In this document: positions 58,074 to 64,000 of the stretch, one piece after another
Layout: each line of letters opens with the position of its first letter
Position numbering within the stretch: position 1 is the stretch's first letter
From: JALHST01 sp963798435
GTDB lineage: Bacteria > Bacteroidota > Bacteroidia > Flavobacteriales > Flavobacteriaceae
Direction: 5' to 3'
Length of the DNA stretch: 64,000 nucleotides
Assembly (NCBI GenBank): GCA_963798435.1
Contig: CAWCTF010000006.1
Location: forward strand, 630,155-694,154
Program-made: the position numbers and the translations under genes
Notes under the pieces: generated by a model
What the model saw: only the letters and a program-made list of their open reading frames with translations
Database searches by the model: none
Told to the model about the DNA's origin: nothing

Positions 58074-59413
58074 TCACTGGGTCTTTGATGGAACCAAAAT
58101 CGCGTCGCTCATTCCATGCAAAAACTTCTTGTCCGCCGGAACGATTGTGGCCAACGCGCCGCGCAATTTCACGCGATCGCTTTCAACGAAATAATACGGG
58201 CAAAGCCGGACGCGGCCTTTCATTGCTTTTAGCTCGCCGGAACCGGGATCCTGATAAAGGTGCTCAAACAGAGCGCCTTTATGAAATTTCTGAAGAATTG
58301 TTGGACTCGACTTGAACGTCGCCAGCGCATGGTCAATCCGCTTTTCCCATTCAGCGTGCGGCAGATCGCTTCCTAGCGCGATTCCTCGGCTGCCCCAGCC
58401 AAGGGGTGAAAAGCCACTCACTTTCAAAAGAAGATCGCGGTCTTTCTGGCTGAACTTCGCAGCCTCGCGCCAGTTGTGGATCTCCAATCGCGGAATGACC
58501 CCGTGCTGGGGCAGGGGAGTTGGATCCAGGAGCCAGGAGTAGGGGATAACTTCCTGTAGCTTGACGAAGTATTTCTCGCCGAGTTCGCGTCGCCAAAATT
58601 CGCGCAGCGGCTGAAGCCAAAATAGCGCGAACCACATTTTCTCCTCGAGATAAGGTTTGATCGGCGGCGTAATAGCGATTCGGCCTTCTGCATTGGCGCG
58701 CAGCGTATTCTCGATTCCGGGAATGTTCGGCAAATCGAACAATTCGAAAAACCGATATACAGCGCGTCCATCCTGTGGCTCATAATTCTCGGCCGGCACG
58801 ACGCGCCAATTCGCGTTCGATGTTAGCGCGATGTTGATGTCAATCGCGCCGTGACCCATTCCATCTCCGGACGGTAAGTTGCCGATTCCTGAGAGATCAC
58901 AATATCGCCGCCGTTTGGCAGGACGGCTTGAAATCCGTCGAGCATCCCGTTCGCACCGCCGATGATCTCGCTATCGAATGTGGAATACGTTTGGTTCAGC
59001 CAATCCGTCAGACCGATTCCGCCGGGAACAGAGTCGATTTCCGCGATGATGTAACCCTTGTCCGTGAGAATGAGGTCTGGCCGGATTACGTGCGGCAACT
59101 CGTCGCGGATTTCCTTGCGTCGCGAAAATTCAATGACCTCTTTCGGTTTCCCGGCATCGAGGTACTGCGCAACCCACTCGGGCTGCTTCCCCTTAATACT
59201 GAGCTGATAGAGCTGGTTGCAAGCGCGCTGAAAAATAAACAGGCGATGCCCGAGTTGCTCGAGATCGGCCAGAAATTTCTTTTCGATCGGAAATGCGTCT
59301 GGCGAGAGCAGCCACTCTTTTTCGGCAAAGAGGCCTTCTTTGGGGAAAGCGGCCCGAATGGCGGCTAGCCTGTTATTCTGATCCTCCATTTGCATGCTGC
59401 CGAGAACGTCCAA
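58074..59413 (-). CDS. Conserved hypothetical protein, possible ATP-grasp-like ligase
   Basis: The two frames join near 58840 into about 445 aa. Features: LPHVIRPDLILTDKGYIIAE with IDSVPGGIGLTDWLNQTYS, then WRVVPAENYEPQ, NTLRANAEGRIAITPPIKPY, LLKVSGFSPLGWGSRGIALG and LCPYYFVESDRVKLRGALAT. An acidic, glycine-rich ordering of this kind recalls ATP-grasp carboxylate-amine ligases, but no diagnostic motif is certain. I do not recognise a named family. It lies upstream of the methyltransferase on the same strand. Confidence 0.55.
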
Positions 59414-59486
59414 CGCTCAACACCGAACGTCCAATTCCGAATCCAGACGTCCGAACCCGATATTGGGCGTTGGACATTGAGCCTTT
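59404..59486. repeat. Dispersed inverted repeat, family C
   Basis: AACGTCCAACGCTCAACACC at the left and GGGCGTTGGACATTGAGCC at the right are imperfect reverse complements with internal repeats of CGTCC. Located between the hypothetical gene and ruvA. Confidence 0.65.
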
Positions 59487-59505
59487 CGCGCCGTGCGTTT
59501 GCTGT

Positions 59506-60117
59506 TCACCTTCCGGCGGCTATGCGTTTCAACGCGAGCTTAACCAGTTCTTCTGCTGAGTTCGCTTCGCCTTTCTGCTGCAAATCGTGCACGGCCTTGT
59601 GCGCATCAGCTTGCTTGTACCCGAGCGCGATCAAAGCGAGGACGGCTTCGTTCGCCTGTTCCTGCTCGGGCGTAGGCGCGTGGGCGGCGCTGGCGGCTTC
59701 CCACGCCGCGGCCACGCCTACCTTGTCTTTTAATTCGAGGACAATTCGCTCAGCCGTTTTTTTTCCCAGCCCACTGATTTTCGAAATCGTCCCGACATCA
59801 GAATTTACCACCGCGGCTTTGAAATTGTTAACGCTCATCCCGCTCAACACCGCCAGCGCTAGCTTCGGTCCGATGCCGCTGACATTGTTGACCAGCAACC
59901 GGAAGAGATCTCGCTCAGCCGGTGTCATGAATCCGTAAAGCACGTGTGCGTCTTCGCGAACAGCCAGATGCGTAAGGATGCGGATGGGTTGTCCAACAGT
60001 CGGCAGTTTATCGTAGCTCGACAGCGGAATGAACACTTCGTAGCCGACGCCGCCGACGTCGACAATCGCCTGTGTGGGTAGGGCGTTTATTAATTTGCCG
60101 TCGAGGAACGTGATCAT
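59506..60117 (-). CDS. ruvA: Holliday junction DNA helicase subunit RuvA
   Basis: 203 aa, MITFLDGKLINALPTQAIVD, OB-fold domain I (1-64, VGGVGYEVFIPLSSYDKLP), helix-hairpin-helix domain II (VSGIGPKLALAVLSGMS and ISGLGKKTAERIVLELKDK) and domain III (about 150-200), which binds RuvB. Intact and normal length. It recognises four-way junctions. No ruvB or ruvC is next to it here. Confidence 0.96.
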   Translation of the reverse strand: MITFLDGKLINALPTQAIVDVGGVGYEVFIPLSSYDKLPTVGQPIRILTHLAVREDAHVLYGFMTPAERDLFRLLVNNVSGIGPKLALAVLSGMSVNNFKAAVVNSDVGTISKISGLGKKTAERIVLELKDKVGVAAAWEAASAAHAPTPEQEQANEAVLALIALGYKQADAHKAVHDLQQKGEANSAEELVKLALKRIAAGR

Positions 60118-60173
60118 GGGTTCGTTAAAAAGGTTTAAGCGTTGAAGGGTTAAAGGGAAGTGCCCCGGTTGTC

Positions 60174-60300
60174 ATTCTGAGCGAAGCGAAGAATCCCTGA
60201 TTATTTCTGGGCCCTTATCTGCCGCAACCCGATAGTCAGAGATGTTTGAAAGCCTGGCCTCATGCTTTGCATTTCGTTGCAGCGCTCCGCTCAACATGAC
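60174..60300. repeat. Dispersed inverted repeat, family A
   Basis: Left TGTCATTCTGAGCGAAGCGA and right CAGCGCTCCGCTCAACATGA with a centre of about 85 bp. Flanks carry short GGTTAAAGGG-type and AACGCTT-type runs. Confidence 0.6.
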
Positions 60301-60340
60301 AGAGGAGGAAAACGCTTCAACGCTTTAACACTTCAACCAA

Positions 60341-61870
60341 TCACTCAGGTTTGAGCGCAAGCGTGAGATCCACAGGTTTGCCTTTCGCTAGGTTAAACCC
60401 ACTGGTCGTGAAGAATTCCCAATCTTGCAGTGGGTTCGCGAACGTTGTGGCAGCGACGGGCGTCGGCAGCACGAGGAACCGCGGGCCAGGTTCGCGCATA
60501 AACTCCGTGGCGTGACGCTTGTTTACAGGCATGAGAAATCCCCTTATGCGGGAGCGAAAATACCAGACCAGACTTGGCTCTTCGAACTCGACCGAAGCAA
60601 ATTGCATCGCCGGTTGCAGGGAGGCGCGCGACAGCTGAAAGAGTTGATAGGCGGGAAAAAACCTTGCCACCATCGGCGGCACAACCAGTGCAATTGCGAT
60701 CAAAATACACCCAGTGGTGACGGCGATCGTTTCGAACAAAGACCGACGGCTGGCAGCCGATGTTTCCGGCCAGTGGCGGGCAACCAGAAGCGCCAGCAGA
60801 CTAAACGCTGGCAGGATGTAATGCGGTAGCTTTGTTTTGATAAGCGAGAAGATGATAAAGATGATCGCGGTGCCGGATAAGAGATAATTGTCAATGTTGT
60901 CGCGGTCCCGCCAAAGCCGTTTCATGAGCGAAGGCAATTTTATCGACCACGGAAAGAAACTGCCAAAGACGGTCACAAAATAAAACGGTAGTAGCAAAAG
61001 ATACATCCAGAAGGAACTCCCTCCGTGACCTTCCATCGTTACAAGCGACCGGCTGATGACGTGACGGCCGATTCCGATTCTGAAAAATTCGCCGTGCGTG
61101 CGAATCAATGCTGGAATTCCCCAGATGGACACGATCGCCAGCATGAGCAGAATGCCGCGAACGAATTTGAATCGCCGGCCCAGCTGTGAATGCGGCGCAT
61201 AGAAAATCGTCGATCCAACCGTCAGCAGAGGTACCCATGCGACCGGACCTTTGGCCAGAAAGCCCAGCGCCAGCGAGATATAAAAGAAGAACCACCAAAA
61301 AGAAAGGTGATGTTTAACTTCCCGCTCGCGAAGGTCTTCGGAGGCGGATCTTTGATGTGGGGCATTCCTCAGTCCATCGCGAAGGAGCTCCAGGCCGCTC
61401 CAGTGCGCGGTGCTAACAAAAAGCACCAGCCACATGTCGGCCACGGCAGCTTTCGCATGGATAAAGGTTTGCAGGCAAAGGGTGAAAATGATTGCCGCTC
61501 GCCATCCAAGGCGTTCTCCGCCAATCCGCGACCCGCGGATCAGAATCGATACCGCAACCAGCGCCGCTGCCACCCCGGAGGGGAAACGCGCGGCAAAATC
61601 GTTTTCACCGAAGATGTGATAGCTCACAACCTGGGCCCAGTAGGTGAGGGGAGGTTTGTCCAGGCGCAGGTGATTATTGAAGTAGGGAACAACGTAATCG
61701 CCGCGCTGGATCATTTCCCGCGACGCTTCCGCGAAACGCGGCTCATCGCGGTCGATCAACGGCAAAATCCAGGTCCCTGCCATGTGAAAGAGCACGCAGG
61801 CGGCAAAGAGGAGCGCGCAGTGAATCAGTAATCGGTGACCGGCGACCGATGATTGGGCGAATGCGTCCAT
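60341..61870 (-). CDS. GT39/ArnT-like membrane glycosyltransferase
   Basis: 509 aa with about 11-12 membrane helices. The first loop DRDEPRFAEASREMIQRGDY carries the catalytic Asp, and YVVPYFNNHLRLDKPPLTYW is the family-conserved next stretch. A carboxyl part of soluble type ends in KPVDLTLALKPE. The enzyme uses a polyprenyl-phosphate sugar and transfers it to lipid A or another envelope acceptor. Intact. It is divergent from the PAP2 gene, and PAP2 enzymes handle polyprenyl phosphates, which suggests a shared envelope role. Confidence 0.9.
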   Translation of the reverse strand: MDAFAQSSVAGHRLLIHCALLFAACVLFHMAGTWILPLIDRDEPRFAEASREMIQRGDYVVPYFNNHLRLDKPPLTYWAQVVSYHIFGENDFAARFPSGVAAALVAVSILIRGSRIGGERLGWRAAIIFTLCLQTFIHAKAAVADMWLVLFVSTAHWSGLELLRDGLRNAPHQRSASEDLREREVKHHLSFWWFFFYISLALGFLAKGPVAWVPLLTVGSTIFYAPHSQLGRRFKFVRGILLMLAIVSIWGIPALIRTHGEFFRIGIGRHVISRSLVTMEGHGGSSFWMYLLLLPFYFVTVFGSFFPWSIKLPSLMKRLWRDRDNIDNYLLSGTAIIFIIFSLIKTKLPHYILPAFSLLALLVARHWPETSAASRRSLFETIAVTTGCILIAIALVVPPMVARFFPAYQLFQLSRASLQPAMQFASVEFEEPSLVWYFRSRIRGFLMPVNKRHATEFMREPGPRFLVLPTPVAATTFANPLQDWEFFTTSGFNLAKGKPVDLTLALKPE

Positions 61871-61965
61871 GGGTTCTTTTCACTGAATCCTTCCACTAAT
61901 CACAGTTGCGAAATTTCACCAGCGTCCCCAAAATAGCGGCCCGTCGATGTGACGGGAACATATTT

Positions 61966-62713
61966 GTGAAGCACTCCGCCATTTTGTATTGGCTGATCGG
62001 TGTGGTGATCGCCGCGGCTGCCGTGGGCGCAGCGTTCTATTTTGATGAGACCGTCTGGACTTTCCTCAGGCAGCATCAAAACCACAGCATGCACAATTTC
62101 ATGCAAAACGTGAGCCGGTTCGGTGACTGGCCATCGCATGTCGTACTCGGTCTGCTTCTATTTGGAACCGCCTGGATTCGCGGGAAGCAGGAAATGGTCA
62201 CGCGTTTTCCTCGCAATGCTTCTGGCGATGGCGCTGGCAGGTCTTGCCGGGCAGGTAATCAAGCGCACCATTCCGCGGGCGTGGCCGTCGGTGCACAGTG
62301 AGACGCACTGGGGCGGGCCGCGATTCAGCAGCAAATATCACTCGTTTCCATCCGGACATGTCGCCGCTTCGACAGCGTTCTTTGGCGTTCTAATCATTGC
62401 GCGGCGACGGATCGGCCTTGCATGTCTGCCGATCCCGATCCTGATCGGTTTCTCGCGAATGTATCTCGGTGCGCATTATCTGTCCGACGTTGTCTGCGCA
62501 GCAATCCTGGGACTCCTTTGCGCCGCCGCCGTTTGCCGCGTGCTGCTGCCGAACGAACATCAACATCGACATCGAACATCGAACATCAGTGTGGCGGAGG
62601 GGGTGAGATTGAACTCACGAGGCCTCTCGGCCTTCCGGTTTTCAAGACCGGCGCGATCAACCGCTCTGCCACCCCTCCGGGGAAAACTGGATGACTCATC
62701 GGTGATCTCGTGA
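61966..62713 (+). CDS. PAP2-family phosphatase (one frameshift)
   Basis: From GTG 61966 (an in-frame ATG lies at 61906). It holds AAFYFDETVWTFLRQHQNHS, helices, then after a shift near 62205 AGLAGQVIKRTIPRAWPSVH (KxxxxxxRP-like), SFPSGHVAASTAFFGV and SRMYLGAHYLSDV: the three PAP2 motifs. About 220 aa of normal sequence end near LPNEHQHR. The open frame then runs through a repeat and antisense to tRNA-Ser, so the true stop is probably earlier and masked by an indel. It may remove phosphate from undecaprenyl diphosphate or a related lipid. Confidence 0.82.
62592..62678 (-). tRNA. tRNA-Ser (UGA)
   Basis: On the minus strand GGAGGGG begins the acceptor stem, GTGGCAGAGCGGTTGATCGC forms the D-arm, CCGGT-CTTGAAA-ACCGG the anticodon arm with anticodon TGA, GGCCGAGAGGCC the long variable arm typical of tRNA-Ser, and GTTCAATCTC the T-loop. 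It ends CCCCTCC-G-CCA, so the CCA is encoded. Length 87 nt. Cloverleaf checked by eye. Confidence 0.93.
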
Positions 62714-62809
62714 TCGAGTGAACGTAGTAGCGTCAAGCTATGGAGGAAGGAGTACTTAATCAAGGAGATTTTCGCTCGACAGTGTAACATGTTCATGTGA
62801 ACGTAAATT

Positions 62810-63922
62810 GTGCCGGCGAATAAGAAGTTTAAACCTGTGATCGTCGAAACGCCGCAGAGCCGCGCGACGATCCGAGGGCGCGGCGCTTCCTGGAGTCCGG
62901 CGAATCGATTCGAAAAGACTGCACGTCGATTTAACCGACCTGGACGTAGTCGATGTCGGCTGCGACACCGAAGAGACACCGCGGCGTTCGACGCAGTATT
63001 TTCGCGACGGAACGAGAACGATCATTACCCGCAATAGCAAGCCCGGATGTCGGTTTTGAGACGAGCCTCAACCCGTATCGCGGTTGCGAGCACGGCTGCA
63101 TTTATTGCTATGCGCGTCCGACTCACGAGTATCTGGGTTTTTCGGCCGGTCTTGATTTCGAGAGTAAAATCATGGTGAAAACGAACGCGCCAGAATTGTT
63201 ACGGGCGGAACTGGAATCGGCGTGCTGGCAGCCGCAGACGCTTGTGTTAAGCGGTGTAACCGATCCGTATCAGCCGATCGAGAGAAAATTGGAGATCACG
63301 CGCGGCTGTCTCCAAGTGCTTGCGCAGTTTCGAAACCCGGTGGCGATCATCACCAAGAACCATCTCGTCACGCGCGACATCGATGTTTTGCGCGAGCTCG
63401 CCGGATTCAACGCCGTCACGGTAAATGTTTCAGTGACATCACTCGATCCAAACTTGCAGCGAGTCCTCGAACCGCGCACCACGTCACCGCGAGGGCGACT
63501 CGACGCGATTAGTCAACTTCGGGGGCGAACATTCCAGTTGGCGTTATGGTTGCGCCTATAATTCCCGGGCTCACCGACCACAAGTTCCAAAGATCCTGCA
63601 CGCCTGCGCGAAAGCGGGCGCGGAGTTTGCTGGTTACACGATTGTTCGTCTGCCGTGGGCGGTGGCGCCGTTGTTCGATCAGTGGCTGGAGGAACACTTT
63701 CCGGATCGTAAGGAGAAGGTGCTGGGGCGCATCCGGGCTCTGCGAGGTAACCGCCTGAATAATTCCAAGTGGCACGCGCGCATGACAGGGGAAGGAATTT
63801 TCGCCGAGCAAATCGCATCGCTATTCAAAGTCGGTTGCCGTCATGCAGGCATTGGCAAACGGCCGGAGCTTTCCTGTAAGTCATTTCGCCGATCGGTGGC
63901 GCAGTTAAGTCTCTTTAGCTGA
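62810..63922 (+). CDS. PA0069-type radical SAM protein, frameshifted
   Basis: The start is near 62810 (MPANKKFKPVIVETPQSRAT). Then IRGRGASWSPANRFEKTA, and one frame over LNPYRGCEHGCIYCYARPTH, where CxxxCxxC is the radical SAM cluster. Next come EYLGFSAGLDFESKIMVKTN, TLVLSGVTDPYQPIERKLEI, AVTVNVSVTSLDPNLQRVLE, then IIPGLTDHK, and WLEEHFPDRKEKVLGRIRAL. At least four shifts (near 62925, 63020, 63530 and 63650). About 355 aa, SplB-like. Function of this family is unsettled. It lies downstream of tRNA-Ser on the opposite strand. Confidence 0.82.
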
Positions 63923-64000
63923 ATATCACTCCCTGTTGAACAAACGAAAGCCGTGCTGGCTCCCACGTGCCGCTTGTTTTTACAGTTACGTTCGAAACTT

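Noticed and set aside
25563..64000. Right half as a genomic island in a flavobacterium
   Set aside because: It holds a different organism's housekeeping set (ruvA, tmk-holB, ispH, lnt, tRNA-Ser) with no integrase or att sites. A chimera explains it better.
1..64000. CRISPR arrays, rRNA genes or intact transposases
   Set aside because: No regularly spaced direct repeats, no rRNA-like sequence and no transposase motif were found on either strand.

Overview
The window looks like two unrelated pieces of bacterial DNA joined at about position 25,563. The left piece (1-25,563) is AT-rich. It carries Bacteroidota/Flavobacteriaceae hallmarks: promoters of the TANNTTTG type, a TonB receptor/DUF4249 lipoprotein pair, DUF3667, membrane-anchored LytTR proteins and a CPBP protease. 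The right piece (25,564-64,000) is clearly GC-richer. Its gene content and dispersed inverted repeats suggest a soil Verrucomicrobiota-like bacterium (inference from gene repertoire). At the seam a flavobacterial sensor-kinase gene on the + strand stops just before its expected NPHFLFN box. A threonine-dehydratase gene on the - strand stops just before its expected TPLV motif. Both are cut within a few bases of each other, so an assembly chimera is the simplest reading.

Left piece. A degenerate beta-propeller remnant is followed by a molybdenum hydroxylase pair (IorB/IorA type) and a LytTR membrane regulator. Next comes a carbohydrate module: a Nudix-fold regulator of the NrtR/AraR type with a degenerate Nudix box faces a three-gene operon across a palindromic operator. 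The operon encodes a 1263-aa lipoprotein (ThuA + sugar dehydrogenase + PKD + cytochrome c), a GH2 glycosidase and an SDR oxidoreductase. After a DUF3667 gene there is a minus-strand run: alpha/beta hydrolase, CPBP protease, two unlisted 59-aa ORFs, DUF4249 lipoprotein, TonB receptor, class C serine hydrolase and another LytTR protein. Four related, same-orientation relic repeats (310, 5357, 15145 and 15544) bound these modules and resemble integration scars.

Right piece. From 26.5 to 35.7 kb nearly all genes lie on the - strand: D-aminoacyl-tRNA deacylase, S1/P1 nuclease, a Mut7-C RNase-like protein, a 3D-domain protein, a NamZ-like muramidase, apolipoprotein N-acyltransferase, a phosphohexomutase and an ornithine-cyclodeaminase relative. 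Then follow an FAD monooxygenase, a PLP dehydratase, a TauE/SafE transporter, a PHP-domain/GT4 glycosyltransferase fusion with a DUF2334 deacetylase-like neighbour, an EVE protein, tmk-holB, an L,D-transpeptidase, a long-form ispH, Ku, DoxX, dienelactone hydrolase, a serine hydrolase beside an S46 peptidase, a sulfotransferase, methyltransferases, ruvA, a GT39 transferase, PAP2, tRNA-Ser(UGA) and a PA0069-type radical SAM protein. It is largely a housekeeping and envelope set.

Quality note. Many right-half genes, including ones normally indispensable (ispH, lnt, dtd), are split by single-base shifts, several at homopolymers. The left half has only two such breaks plus one decayed relic. This points to uncorrected sequencing indels in a low-coverage right half rather than real gene decay. 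I give such genes one span and mark the breaks. I found no CRISPR array, rRNA or intact transposase.
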